From CAYUET01 sp964443875 (GTDB lineage: Bacteria; Auribacterota; JAFGBW01), in assembly GCA_964443875.1 (NCBI GenBank), contig CAYUET010000028.1, forward strand, positions 1 through 33,648: a stretch of DNA of 33,648 bases. The letters are read 5' to 3'. The translations under genes were made by a program, and so were the position numbers. Positions 1 through 9,205 of the stretch are shown here, one piece after another (position 1 is the first letter of the stretch; each line of letters begins with the position of its first letter). Below the pieces are notes generated by a model, which was not told the DNA's origin, made no database searches, and saw only the letters and a list, made by a program, of their open reading frames with translations.

Positions 1-294
1 GCTTCGGGCAATATTGAGCACGGATATTAAGGAAGCCGCCTGTCCGGATGAACAGAGTAAAGCTCCAACGCCCCCTTCCAGATCCGCAATTTTCTTTTCA
101 ACAGCGCCTATAGTCGGATTACCAAGGCGTGTATAAAAATATCCCTCCGCTTCCAGATCAAAAAGTTTTCCCATGTTTTCCGCGCTTTCATAACGAAAGG
201 TCGTACTCTGTACAATCGGAAGAACACGTGGTTCACCATTTTTAGGAGAATATCCGGACTGGATGCATTTGGTATTAATATGATATTCGGTCAT
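1..294 (-). CDS. metY: O-acetylhomoserine sulfhydrylase (MetY-like), N-terminal part, cut by window edge
   Basis: The first 98 residues of a PLP-dependent Cys/Met-metabolism enzyme; the rest lies to the left of the window. Visible family signatures are TKCIQSGY near the start, PIVQSTTFRYES, YFYTRLGNPT (the Tyr-x-Arg that binds PLP phosphate of the neighbouring subunit) and the later CSSGQAA. These match MetY better than MetB because of the FxYTRLGNPT spacing. The known reaction is O-acetylhomoserine plus sulfide giving homocysteine. Two in-frame ATGs occur, at 300 and 294; the AAGGA of the ribosome-binding site abuts the first and sits 7 nt before the second, so 294 is preferred. The 132 bases between this start and the end of the kinase gene at 427 are AT-rich and must hold its promoter, but no single promoter stands out. 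Cystathionine gamma-synthase is the main alternative. Confidence 0.85.
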   Translation of the reverse strand, partial: MTEYHINTKCIQSGYSPKNGEPRVLPIVQSTTFRYESAENMGKLFDLEAEGYFYTRLGNPTIGAVEKKIADLEGGVGALLCSSGQAASLISVLNIARS

Positions 295-426
295 AGTCAT
301 TTCCTTATCCGCAGGGTCATAAATTATGGTTATAATATAAAACGAAAAAGAATTAAATCATGGGGGTAAAAGGAAGGCAAGCCCATTTTTTAAGTACAAT
401 TTTAAAACAGAAAGAATGGACGCTCT

Positions 427-3400
427 CTATCGCACTAATGGATTATCAAGGGCTTTCCTGACTTTAACCGAAAGATCCTTTAATGCAAAGGGTTTTTGGA
501 TAAAATTCATTTCCTCATTCAACATGCCTTGATCCGTAATGACATTGGCCGCATAGCCGGACATATAAAGACATTTAAGGCTGGGGTAAAGAGAGAGAAG
601 AGTTTTGGCCAGATCATGTCCGTTCATACCAGGCATGATTACATCCGTCATAAGCAGATGAATTTTTCCGTCATGCTCACGGGCAATAGTAATTGCCTGT
701 TCCGGGGTTGCCGCAGACAGGACTGTGTATCCCTGAAGTTTAAGCATTTCCCTGGTCATTTTGAGAATCATCGGTTCATCTTCGACTAAAAGAATGGTTT
801 CATGACCGATCAGGGGACTTTTCATTGCATCCTTCGATTTAATCATTTCATTACTTTCATGCATGGGAAGATAAATCTTAAAGAGAGTTCCCTGGTCCAG
901 GACACTCTCAACATGAATAAAGCCATTGTTCTGCCTCACAATACCATAAATAGTGGCGAGTCCAAGTCCGGTCCCTTTGCCCAGCTCCTTTGTGGTAAAA
1001 AAGGGTTCAAAAAGATGGGTTTGAATTTCAGGAGACATGCCGCAGCCGTCATCTTTAACAGTCAAAAGGACATATTCACCGGGAGAAGCTCCGGGATATT
1101 TACTGGTAAAATCTTCATTACAGGAAACGGAAACTGTTTTAATAGTGACTTTGCCTACCCCTTTTATGGCATCCCTGGCGTTGACGCAAAGGTTTGCCAG
1201 GATCTGATCAATCTGAGAGGGATCTATTTTGATCAATTCCGCCTTTTTTTCCGGCAGCCAGACCAAATCAATATTTTCGCCGATGAGACGCTTAAGCATT
1301 TTAAGCATCCCTTCCACAGTCTCGTTAAGATCAATCACCTTAGGCACGACGGTCTGCTTTCGGGCAAAGGCCAGAAGCTGGCGGGTGAGATCAGCCGAAC
1401 GTTCAGCCGCTTTCCGGATTTCCTGAAGATTATCATAAAAAGGAAGGGATTCCTTCATCTGAGAAAGTGCCAGCTCCGTCTGTCCAAGAATTACGCCCAG
1501 CATGTTATTGAAATCATGAGCCACTCCTCCGGCCAGACGACCTACGGACTCCATCTTCTGGGCCTGAGCCAGCTCTGCCTGGAGCCTTTCCTTTTCCTCT
1601 TCTGCCCTCTTACGATCAGTTATGTCTCTTCCCACCCCGATAATTGAAATCACCTGGCTGTTTTTATCCAGTTCAGCCGTATCACACCAGCTGAACCAGC
1701 GCCATCCTTCTTTAGTCAGAGCTCTTTGTTCTAGAATGCAGGTGTAGGGGGGCTTAGAAAGTTTTTTCATTTCATTTTGGGTATTTTCCATGTCCTCTTC
1801 ATGCACCAGAGGCATAAAGGATTTCCCCAGTAACTCTTCCTCTGTTTTCCCGAATGTTTTACAATAACTGGGACTCACATAGATAAAATGGTTTTCTTTA
1901 TCGACCTTCACGATCAGATCATTCTGATTTTCAACCAACAGACGATATTGCTCTTCTGCTCTGTGCTGTGCCTCCTCCGCATGTTTTTTTTCAATATTTC
2001 CTAAAAACTGCGCAATAATGGCGGCAATAGTGCTTATAAAGGCCTCCTCATCAGCATGCCAAGAGCGTTTAGGACCGATATGTTCACAGCTGATCACTCC
2101 CAAAAGCCTTCCTTCAATCAGGATACCCGCATCCAATAAAGAAGTGATCCCCAGAGGTTTCAGATATTCTTCTGCAAGTTTTTCTGTCCGGGGATCATTC
2201 CAGGCATCTTCGGCATAGACCCGGTTTTCAGACATCATCGCTGCAAAGTAAGCAGGAAATATTTCAGGATTGAGAACAGATCCGCTGTAATGTGCTTTCT
2301 TTCCGGATTCATAAAGCGCCTGACACATTAATGTCAAACGGTCTTCTGAAAAGGTCCAGATGCTTACCCGTGCAATACCAATCGTTTCGGAAACCACTTC
2401 AATGATTCTACAAAAGATATCCTGTAATTCTCCGCTTATAACCGTTTGATCCAATACGAGTTTCGCAATTCCGGCTCTCTGCAGGACAGCACGCCTCTCT
2501 TTCTCCCTTAATTCCTTCTCTGCTTTTTTCTGTTCCGTGATATCATGAAACACAGCATAAAGCTTATTGTCTATCAAGGTAAACGAAATCTCAATATCCA
2601 GAAGGTTTCCACTTTTCGATGTAAGCCGGTAAACCCTTGATGGCGATGTTCTCTCAGGATTACTTTTTACATAATGAATATCGTTCTCCCATACTCTAAG
2701 AGATTCCTCCCTGTAAACAGGATCAGGATAAGTTTTTTCAGCCCATACGCTGATTGCAGGGATTTCTTCAAGATCATAACCGAATTTTTCCTTGAAAGCC
2801 GGATTCTGATATAGAATGTTTCCCTGACTATCGGCGATTCCTATGGCAAGAGGAATATTTTCTACTATTTTTTTGAATTTATTTTCGCTTTTTTCCAGCT
2901 CTTTACTGATCCTATCCTTGGAAATAAGGGCCTGGCGCAGACGCAACAGAAAAATAAAAATAAAAATGGAAAACAGGATCTGTACCATGAGAAGAAAAAT
3001 AATCCGGGAATAGGAGGGCTCAAGAAATTCTTTCACTCCTATACCCACCGAAACAAACATATCTCGATCGCGGATATTCTCATGACTCTGAACCCGTTCT
3101 ACGCCATCCAGAGAACATTCTACAATTTCAGAAGAAGCATTCTGTCTGCTTAATATTCTGGAAGCCTCAACAGGCGGAATTCCTTTGTCCAGATTAAATT
3201 TCTTTCCTCCAAGCATACCGCTGTAAATAATCCCCTGAGAGTCAGCAAGATAAACCAAAGCATCTTTTCCCAGTCGGGCCTCCTGAAAAATCATGGAAAA
3301 ATAATAAGGGTTGACTGAAGCAAGAAGAACACCAGCAAACTGTCCGCGAGTATCCTTAAGGCGTATGCTGACAGGAATATACCATTTCTGAGTCACTCTT

Positions 3401-3894
3401 CCCAGAATAGGAGGACCGATACGCATTTGAGAATCCTGATGTTCCCTGTGAAAGATAAAAAAAGGTCGGTCACCGCTGTAAGCAGGCTTTGAATCTTTCT
3501 TATCCGTTAAAAGAACATTCCCCTTAACGTCAATGATGGAAACCAAATTGAAGAGATCAGATCTGGAAGTAACGAAATGATTCAGAAGTATCTGCATGTC
3601 TTCAGGGCTTATCCCGGATTCCCAGGTTTGCCTCATGGAAAAAAGAGAAATTTCAATCTGAGAAAGAATTCCTGAAATATGCTTTTCCAGAACAGAAGCA
3701 AGATTCTGAGTCTCCTTATATGCCTGAGTTATTTCAATCCGGTGTTCACTCTGAATAACCAAGAGGGTAATCCCCCAGGTTATGCATAGAACCAGAATGC
3801 AAAACAGAAAAATTCTTCTTCCCAGAAATTTTCCAATCCCGTCTTTTTGTACGGTTTTTTTCGCCGGGAGTTCCTGAGTTTTAATTTTATCCAT
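427..3894 (-). CDS. Hybrid sensor histidine kinase (extracytoplasmic sensor, PAS-GAF-PAS, kinase, receiver)
   Basis: A membrane hybrid kinase of 1155 residues. Residues about 28-48 and 297-319 are hydrophobic membrane spans flanking a periplasmic sensor of roughly 245 residues that resembles Cache/PDC domains. Then follow PAS (about 338-455, ending HDITEQKKAEKEL), GAF (about 480-635), a second PAS (about 647-762, ending GRDITDRKRAEEE), a HisKA phosphoacceptor (GGVAHDFNN, His793), an HATPase (N box NLCVNARDAI, DDGCGM, FEPFFTT, GTGLGLA) and a C-terminal receiver with Asp1084 in MTDVIMPGMNG. Ligand and output partner are not identifiable. An in-frame TTG at 3909 overlaps the previous stop, but the ATG at 3894 has AGGA 8 nt upstream and is preferred. 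It lies 11 nt after the neighbouring kinase gene and is probably co-transcribed. Its kinase-receiver half is almost a copy of the neighbour's. Confidence 0.93.
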   Translation of the reverse strand: MDKIKTQELPAKKTVQKDGIGKFLGRRIFLFCILVLCITWGITLLVIQSEHRIEITQAYKETQNLASVLEKHISGILSQIEISLFSMRQTWESGISPEDMQILLNHFVTSRSDLFNLVSIIDVKGNVLLTDKKDSKPAYSGDRPFFIFHREHQDSQMRIGPPILGRVTQKWYIPVSIRLKDTRGQFAGVLLASVNPYYFSMIFQEARLGKDALVYLADSQGIIYSGMLGGKKFNLDKGIPPVEASRILSRQNASSEIVECSLDGVERVQSHENIRDRDMFVSVGIGVKEFLEPSYSRIIFLLMVQILFSIFIFIFLLRLRQALISKDRISKELEKSENKFKKIVENIPLAIGIADSQGNILYQNPAFKEKFGYDLEEIPAISVWAEKTYPDPVYREESLRVWENDIHYVKSNPERTSPSRVYRLTSKSGNLLDIEISFTLIDNKLYAVFHDITEQKKAEKELREKERRAVLQRAGIAKLVLDQTVISGELQDIFCRIIEVVSETIGIARVSIWTFSEDRLTLMCQALYESGKKAHYSGSVLNPEIFPAYFAAMMSENRVYAEDAWNDPRTEKLAEEYLKPLGITSLLDAGILIEGRLLGVISCEHIGPKRSWHADEEAFISTIAAIIAQFLGNIEKKHAEEAQHRAEEQYRLLVENQNDLIVKVDKENHFIYVSPSYCKTFGKTEEELLGKSFMPLVHEEDMENTQNEMKKLSKPPYTCILEQRALTKEGWRWFSWCDTAELDKNSQVISIIGVGRDITDRKRAEEEKERLQAELAQAQKMESVGRLAGGVAHDFNNMLGVILGQTELALSQMKESLPFYDNLQEIRKAAERSADLTRQLLAFARKQTVVPKVIDLNETVEGMLKMLKRLIGENIDLVWLPEKKAELIKIDPSQIDQILANLCVNARDAIKGVGKVTIKTVSVSCNEDFTSKYPGASPGEYVLLTVKDDGCGMSPEIQTHLFEPFFTTKELGKGTGLGLATIYGIVRQNNGFIHVESVLDQGTLFKIYLPMHESNEMIKSKDAMKSPLIGHETILLVEDEPMILKMTREMLKLQGYTVLSAATPEQAITIAREHDGKIHLLMTDVIMPGMNGHDLAKTLLSLYPSLKCLYMSGYAANVITDQGMLNEEMNFIQKPFALKDLSVKVRKALDNPLVR
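436..1572 (-). repeat. Copy 1 of duplicated kinase-receiver module
   Basis: The HisKA-HATPase-receiver part of this kinase gene repeats the equivalent part of the adjacent gene at 3909-5039. Similarity is visible in DNA as well as protein: for example the stretches around 1321-1410 and 4790-4880 read nearly identically with scattered, mostly third-position changes. The similarity fades upstream of the LAQ(A/S)QKMES(V/I)G segment, where the sensor parts begin. Direct orientation, about 3.47 kb apart. Confidence 0.85.
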
Positions 3895-3905
3895 ACCCCA
3901 TTTCC

Positions 3906-6900
3906 TCAATGATCCAGGGTTTCACGGACTTTTGACGCAAGATCCTTCATCGAAAAAGGCTTCTGGATGAAATGGATGCCTTCGTCAAGAATACCCTGAT
4001 CGGTAATCACGTTGGCCGTATAACCGGACATAAAAATGATTTTCATCAAAGGATGCAGAGAAAGAAGTTTTTGAGCCAGATCGCGGCCGTTCATCCCGGG
4101 CATGATTACATCGGTCAAGAGCAGATGAATTTTTCCGGCATGATTACGGGCAAGAGAAAGCGCTTCTTCCGGGGTTGCTGCAGAAAGGACGGTATACCAC
4201 TTCAGCTTAAGCATTTCCTTAGTCATTCTCAGAATGAGAGGTTCATCTTCCACCAAAAGGATGGTTTCCTGACCGCTTACACATGTGTTCAATTCCTCTT
4301 TTAATTTCAAGTTTTCTTTATTTTCGTGGCAGGGCAGATAAATTTTAAAGAAGGTTCCCCGATCCGGCTCACTTTCAACATGAATAAAACCGTTATTCTG
4401 ACGAACAATACCATAAACAGTGGCAAGTCCAAGTCCTGTGCCTTTTCCGAGTTCCTTAGTGGTGAAAAAGGGTTCAAAAAGACGGGAAAGTGTTTTTTGA
4501 TCCATCCCGCAGCCATCATCACTTACAGTCAAAAGAATATATTCACCGGGTAAAGCCGCGGAATATCTGCTGCAATCAGCCTCGTTAATAATACTCCGGG
4601 CAGTTTCTATATTCACTCTTCCCACCCCCTTTATCGCATCACGTGCATTGACACAAAGGTTTGCAAGAATCTGGTCAATCTGAGAAGGATCCATCATGAC
4701 TGGCCTTAATTTTATACCGGGATGCCATACCAGATCAATATCTTCACCGATGAGCCGTTTAAGCATTTTAAGCATCCCTTCCACGGTCTCGTTAAGATCA
4801 ATAACCTTAGGTGCCACTGTCTGCTTTCGGGCAAAAGCCAGAAGCTGACGGGTGAGATCCGCTGAACGCTCAGCAGCCTTGTGAATTTCCTGAAGATTAT
4901 CAAAAAATGGAAGGGCCGAATCCACCTGGGAAAGAACCAGCTCAGTCTGGCCCAGTATCACGCCGAGCATATTATTGAAATCATGAGCCACCCCTCCGGC
5001 CAGGCGCCCGATAGACTCCATCTTCTGGGACTGGGCCAGCTGTGCCTGAAGCTTATCATGTTCTGCTTCTGTCTTTTTCCGTTTTGTAATATCCGTGTGA
5101 ATACCTACGAGGGCTGTAATTTTCCCATTACTGTCTTTATTTGCATAGGCCCTCAGGCTTATGTCCAGAACCTGTCCGTCTTTTGAGTACATTTTTACTT
5201 CGCCGATCCATTTTTCACCGGACATAATGGTTTTAAAAACCTCTTCACCGACTGTTTTATCCTGAAACAGAGTGTCTGGAGGATAGCCCGCTATATTTCC
5301 AAAAAGTCCACTAAAGGCCTTATTCTGGTAGTAATGCACTCCCTGAGGAGTGGACATTCCAATCGCATCGGTTGAATTTTCAAGGGATTCCTTGAAAGTC
5401 ATCAGAGACTCTTCTGCCTGTTTATTTTCGGTGATATCCCGGATCACTTCCACAGCCCCTGTACGATTTCCAAATTGATCAAAAAGAAGAGTTGCTTCAC
5501 CCCGGAGATAAATTCCTTTTCCCTGGTTCAAACGCTGAATAAATGTTTCGGCATAGATAATTGTTCCTTTACGCCGGATGTATTTATAGGCTTTTTCTAT
5601 TTCCTCTTGCGTTTTATCGATAAGATCAATCAGAATCGGACGGCGTTCGCCATAAAAAGGGAGGGCATAGGCATAATCCCCTTTGCCGAGCAATTCCGCT
5701 CTCTTCACTCCGGTCATTGACTCAGCAGCCCGGTTCCATGCCACAACCCGATGATCGGGATCAATGACAAAGGTTGCATCGGGCAAAAAATCAATCATAT
5801 CCGTCAAAAATTGGCGCTCAGCACGCAACGCATTTCCCGCCTGCTTGCGTTGGGTGATGTCCATGCATGAAAACTGCAAAAATTGCTTTTTATCAACGTT
5901 GAAACTCAGCAAATGAACTTCCGCATCCCATGATGCGCCATCGGGGCGCTGATGCAGCCATTCAAAAACAACAGATCCTTTATTTTTAGCAAGATTAATA
6001 TAATAAACAACTTTCTCTGCCGAAGGGGTACCATCATATTGAAGCGGAGCAGAAACATCCATAGGGGTTTTACCTAAAACCTCTTCTTTTGTTGCATATT
6101 CATAAATTTCAACCGCAGCCTGGTTGCAATCAAGAAATTTATAGGTTTTGGCATCCATTACAATGATAGGCAGACGGGAGCTTTCATAGACCCGTTTTTT
6201 AAATTCCTCACTTTTCCGCAAATCAATGACTTTCTGATCAAGGCGATGTTTCAGAAAAAATGTAATTCCCGCGAGGCTTAAAATCAAAACGCCCGTAAAC
6301 AGGCCTGTGAGTTTCAACAATAACAGAGTTTGAGGATCGAATCCTAAATCCATTTCCAGAGAAATCCATTTTTTCCTCAATTTTGCAAGCTCACTTTCAG
6401 AAATCGTATCCAGGGCCTTTTGTATGGAACTATAAAGAAGGGGATATTTGCGGCTCACTGCAATGCTTAAGTCAAAAGCAAAATCTGTTTTTCCTGCCAC
6501 TTTAAGATTGAGAATTCCATTTTTTTCAATATAGTAAGCGGCCGAGGCTATATTTTCTGCAAAGGCATCAATCTCATCGAGAGAAACTCTTTGCAGCCCC
6601 TCAGGGACATTTGGAACAGGAACTACCTCGAAACGACTCAGTAATGACTGGTCATGAAGATATTTTTCAGAGGCGTACCCTGAAACAACGCCTATTCTTT
6701 TTCCTGTAAAAGTGTTCAAAGTGGTCACTTCATCCATACCCCGCAATGTAATGAGAACTACAGGCACAACGATGTAAGGTTTTGTAAAGAACGCATAACT
6801 TTCACGCTCAGCAGTTCTCACAATCGTAGGAGCAATGGCACATTCTCCGCTTTCCAGAGCATCTAAATGTTTATTCCAGTCCGCAGAGGGTTTCTTGATA

Positions 6901-7289
6901 AACGAGATTCCAAGGATTTTTTCAATCCTGGCGATGATATCTGCCCCCAGACCAATAAAGGTTCCTGTCTCCGATTTAAACTCGATTGGGGGAAATGTAC
7001 TATCATAAAACAAAACAAGATTTTTCCGATTGTCGTCAAGCCAGGTACGCTCTTCAGGAGTCAGGTTGAATTCAGAAAATTCCAGAGATTCGACCTCAGC
7101 CCCCTTGAGGGATCCGGTGATTAATCGGGCAGGCTTTTGCTCTATTGCGGACTCTGCAGAAATAGAAAGCGTAAAGAAATGAAATAAAAAAAGAAAGAGA
7201 ATGCTGATTGAAAAATTAAATCGAGGATAAAAAAGGGGTAACTCCACAGTATTCGAAATTGACTGTATTATCCCCTTTTTTTCACTCAT
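3906..7289 (-). CDS. Hybrid sensor histidine kinase with periplasmic solute-binding domain (BvgS-like)
   Basis: 1127 residues. A hydrophobic segment at about 24-44 acts as signal or anchor. Residues about 75-312 form a periplasmic solute-binding domain of the SBP_bac_3 type (NLVLFYDSTFPPIEFK, then GADIIARIEKILGISF, then GKRIGVVSGYASEKYL), as in BvgS/EvgS kinases. A membrane span at about 324-347 is followed by three PAS domains (about 360-485, 487-625, 627-737), HisKA (His769), HATPase (NLCVNARDAI, DDGCGM, FEPFFTT, GTGLGLA) and a receiver with Asp1060. The ATG at 7289 has AAGGG 7-8 nt upstream. The likely ligand is a small amino-acid-like molecule, which is inference from the domain family only. 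No separate output regulator lies beside the two kinases, so phosphoryl flow past the receiver must be to partners elsewhere. Confidence 0.93.
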   Translation of the reverse strand: MSEKKGIIQSISNTVELPLFYPRFNFSISILFLFLFHFFTLSISAESAIEQKPARLITGSLKGAEVESLEFSEFNLTPEERTWLDDNRKNLVLFYDSTFPPIEFKSETGTFIGLGADIIARIEKILGISFIKKPSADWNKHLDALESGECAIAPTIVRTAERESYAFFTKPYIVVPVVLITLRGMDEVTTLNTFTGKRIGVVSGYASEKYLHDQSLLSRFEVVPVPNVPEGLQRVSLDEIDAFAENIASAAYYIEKNGILNLKVAGKTDFAFDLSIAVSRKYPLLYSSIQKALDTISESELAKLRKKWISLEMDLGFDPQTLLLLKLTGLFTGVLILSLAGITFFLKHRLDQKVIDLRKSEEFKKRVYESSRLPIIVMDAKTYKFLDCNQAAVEIYEYATKEEVLGKTPMDVSAPLQYDGTPSAEKVVYYINLAKNKGSVVFEWLHQRPDGASWDAEVHLLSFNVDKKQFLQFSCMDITQRKQAGNALRAERQFLTDMIDFLPDATFVIDPDHRVVAWNRAAESMTGVKRAELLGKGDYAYALPFYGERRPILIDLIDKTQEEIEKAYKYIRRKGTIIYAETFIQRLNQGKGIYLRGEATLLFDQFGNRTGAVEVIRDITENKQAEESLMTFKESLENSTDAIGMSTPQGVHYYQNKAFSGLFGNIAGYPPDTLFQDKTVGEEVFKTIMSGEKWIGEVKMYSKDGQVLDISLRAYANKDSNGKITALVGIHTDITKRKKTEAEHDKLQAQLAQSQKMESIGRLAGGVAHDFNNMLGVILGQTELVLSQVDSALPFFDNLQEIHKAAERSADLTRQLLAFARKQTVAPKVIDLNETVEGMLKMLKRLIGEDIDLVWHPGIKLRPVMMDPSQIDQILANLCVNARDAIKGVGRVNIETARSIINEADCSRYSAALPGEYILLTVSDDGCGMDQKTLSRLFEPFFTTKELGKGTGLGLATVYGIVRQNNGFIHVESEPDRGTFFKIYLPCHENKENLKLKEELNTCVSGQETILLVEDEPLILRMTKEMLKLKWYTVLSAATPEEALSLARNHAGKIHLLLTDVIMPGMNGRDLAQKLLSLHPLMKIIFMSGYTANVITDQGILDEGIHFIQKPFSMKDLASKVRETLDH
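3909..5039 (-). repeat. Copy 2 of duplicated kinase-receiver module
   Basis: Partner of the copy at 436-1572. Both copies share the uninterrupted segment from QKMES(V/I)GRLAGG through the receiver, including identical runs such as LTRQLLAFARKQTV and DLNETVEGMLKMLKRLIGE. Divergence is higher between N box and G box and in the linker before the receiver. Confidence 0.85.
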
Positions 7290-7328
7290 AAGGTTTCCCT
7301 TGGATTGAGGTGGCTGAACAATAATTAA

Positions 7329-7357
7329 ATTTGATTAAATACCTCAAATATTATCAA
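7329..7357 (-). promoter_or_regulatory. Candidate sigma70-type promoter of the kinase pair
   Basis: On the minus strand TTGATA (7352-7357) is followed after 17 nt by TCAAAT (7329-7334); five and four of six positions match the consensus hexamers. A start near 7322 would give a leader of about 33 nt before the ATG at 7289. It is the best candidate in the 169-bp gap after the cyclophilin gene. Confidence 0.4.
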
Positions 7358-7458
7358 TGCTTTCTTATTTTATCCGCTGCATCATTTAAAAACAACGAAA
7401 TAATATTTCAACCACACCAAGAACCCAGCCCTAAAAGAGCTATAGAAAGAAAACAAAG

Positions 7459-7923
7459 CTATTCTTCAGTAATAAAGACTTTTTCCATAATCACATCTTC
7501 CAGGGGTCTGTCTGAGGCATCCGTCTCTGTTTCGCCAATTTCCTCGACCACATCCATGCCCTCTATAACCTCTCCAAAAATCGCGTGATGATTATCCAGC
7601 CAGGGAGTGGCAACCAGAGTGATGAAAAACTGGCTTCCTCCGGTATCCGGTCCCGAATTAGCCATGCTGAAAAGTCCTTTTTTGTTGTGTTTAAGCTTCG
7701 GATGAAACTCGTCCTCTATGCGATACCCCGGCCCTCCTGTTCCATTTCCCTCCGGGCATCCCCCCTGGATCATAAAGTCCTGAATCACACGATGAAAAAT
7801 AAGCCCGTCATAAAATTCTTCGCTCACAAGCTTTTTGAAATTTTTTACTGTCTCGGGGACGAGATCATCAAACAAACGAGCCTTAATTATTCCAAAATTG
7901 GTTTCCATGGTTACAGTGCTCAT
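7459..7923 (-). CDS. ppiB: Cytosolic peptidyl-prolyl cis-trans isomerase (cyclophilin)
   Basis: A complete single-domain cyclophilin of 154 residues. It catalyses cis-trans isomerisation of Xaa-Pro bonds and acts as a folding helper. Diagnostic segments are IFHRVIQDFMIQGG (catalytic Arg45), GSQFFIT and WLDNHHAIFGEV. The Trp108 of this last block corresponds to the Trp of eukaryotic cyclophilins that is important for cyclosporin binding and is often Phe in enterobacterial enzymes. There is no signal peptide, so it should act in the cytosol. The ATG at 7923 has AAGGA 5 nt upstream. It lies 123 bp after the dehydrogenase gene in the same direction; no clear terminator was found between them, so co-transcription is possible. 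Confidence 0.93.
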   Translation of the reverse strand: MSTVTMETNFGIIKARLFDDLVPETVKNFKKLVSEEFYDGLIFHRVIQDFMIQGGCPEGNGTGGPGYRIEDEFHPKLKHNKKGLFSMANSGPDTGGSQFFITLVATPWLDNHHAIFGEVIEGMDVVEEIGETETDASDRPLEDVIMEKVFITEE

Positions 7924-8046
7924 AGTATTCCTTTCATCATTAATAATATTTTAAAGGCTTTTAACCGATCTGGTTTTATCATCTCGCCTGCTCTGCATAT
8001 AAAAAATAATTCTAAAACACCACAATAAAATAGTCCCCGGATTCTT

Positions 8047-9090
8047 TTAAAAACAGCGCTGATTGGACTTCTTCAAACATGTTTTATCACAGCGGTAGCA
8101 TATTTCATTTTTCAGATAGCCTCCGTCATAAAATTCCCTGAAGTTATTGAGGGTAATCAAAGCAATATTGTGTAAGGCCTCCTGGGTAAAAAAGGCCTGA
8201 TGTGAAGTGATAAGTACATTGGGAAAGGTCAGCAAACGCGCCAGAACATCATCGGTAATCACATCCTCCGACCGGTCTTCAAAAAAATATTCACTTTCTT
8301 CTTCATAAACATCCAGACCGGCACCACCGATGATTCTGGATTTCAGTCCTGAAATAAGTGCTTTGGAATCGATCAGCTTTCCGCGGCTTGTATTGATAAG
8401 AATCACTCCTTTTTTCATTTTCTGAATAGCCGCTTCATTAATCATATATTCCGTTTCCCTGCTTAATGGACAATGCAGGGAAAGAATATCAGAGGCATTG
8501 TAAATTTCATCAAGAGAGGCATACTGGATCCCTGACTCTCTGGCATAGTTCTGGTCCGGAAAAGGATCATAAGCCAATACCTGCATTCCAAATCCCTTCA
8601 GAATAGAAATCAGACAGCGTCCGATCTTCCCGGTTCCTAAAATTCCGGCAGTTTTTCCATACAGATCAAAACCTAAAAGACCCTGGATTGAAAAATTACC
8701 ATCCCTTGTCCTGTTATAGGCTCTGTAGGTCTTACGATTAAGAGCAAGCATCAAGGCTGCCGCATGTTCAGCAACAGCGTAAGGAGAATAGGCCGGAACA
8801 CGCACCACATGAATCTTCCCATAAGCTGCCTTAAAATTCACATTGTTGAATCCTGCGCAACGAAGACCTATGATTTTTACCTTATGCTTCACAAGTGAAC
8901 CAATTACCGCGGCATCCAAAGAGTCATTCACAAAGGCGCATACACCATCAAAACCCGCACATAAATCCACAGTCTGTACACTCAGATGGGCATCGATATA
9001 GGTAAATTCAAAACCAAAATCCCTGTTCGTCTCATCAAAAAATTTCCGGTCATACGGCTTCGCATCAAAAAAAATGATTTTTTTGCTCAT
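8047..9090 (-). CDS. ldhA: NAD-dependent D-2-hydroxyacid dehydrogenase, D-lactate dehydrogenase type
   Basis: 347 residues of the D-isomer-specific 2-hydroxyacid dehydrogenase family, most like fermentative D-lactate dehydrogenase. Visible elements are the NAD-binding GILGTGKIG (about 149-157), the catalytic Arg236 in NTSRGKLID, the catalytic Glu in AGLDVYEEE (about 263) and the catalytic His297 in TSHQAFF. Together these support NADH-dependent reduction of pyruvate to D-lactate or the reverse; exact substrate cannot be told from sequence. The C-terminus is unusual: after KNEI comes a tail with four Cys in 17 residues (CYRCDKTCLKKSNQRCF). The ATG at 9090 is preceded by a G-rich GTGGGGG ribosome-binding site. 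It has its own candidate promoter and follows the polyamine operon terminator, so it is likely an independent unit, perhaps with ppiB. Confidence 0.88.
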   Translation of the reverse strand: MSKKIIFFDAKPYDRKFFDETNRDFGFEFTYIDAHLSVQTVDLCAGFDGVCAFVNDSLDAAVIGSLVKHKVKIIGLRCAGFNNVNFKAAYGKIHVVRVPAYSPYAVAEHAAALMLALNRKTYRAYNRTRDGNFSIQGLLGFDLYGKTAGILGTGKIGRCLISILKGFGMQVLAYDPFPDQNYARESGIQYASLDEIYNASDILSLHCPLSRETEYMINEAAIQKMKKGVILINTSRGKLIDSKALISGLKSRIIGGAGLDVYEEESEYFFEDRSEDVITDDVLARLLTFPNVLITSHQAFFTQEALHNIALITLNNFREFYDGGYLKNEICYRCDKTCLKKSNQRCF

Positions 9091-9140
9091 ACACCCCCAC
9101 TTTGCAATTCACGTTGTTCTATTGACTCTGCCTTAACGGT

Positions 9141-9169
9141 ATTGTGCTATAACCTCTGAAAAATGTCAC
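9141..9169 (-). promoter_or_regulatory. Candidate promoter of the D-lactate dehydrogenase gene
   Basis: Minus strand: GTGACA (9164-9169), 17 nt, CACAAT (9141-9146). Matches are five of six and four of six to the sigma70 hexamers. Predicted start near 9134, leaving about 44 nt of leader. It sits just downstream of the terminator that closes the polyamine operon. Confidence 0.4.
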
Positions 9170-9205
9170 GATTTTGATAAGGCTAAATCCAGGTTCCCGG
9201 CAGAT

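Noticed and set aside
361..400. Possible terminator after the first kinase gene (GGGCTTGCC region with a T-run)
   Set aside because: The stem would have only three pairs with a two-base loop; too weak to call.
802..1647. 281-codon open frame on the plus strand
   Set aside because: It runs opposite to the conserved HATPase and receiver part of the kinase gene; a similar but broken mirror frame lies opposite the duplicated copy (4326-5186). The translation has no recognisable domain.
7585..8028. 147-codon plus-strand frame over ppiB and the following gap
   Set aside because: Most of it is antisense to the well-supported cyclophilin gene, and the part in the gap has no family resemblance.
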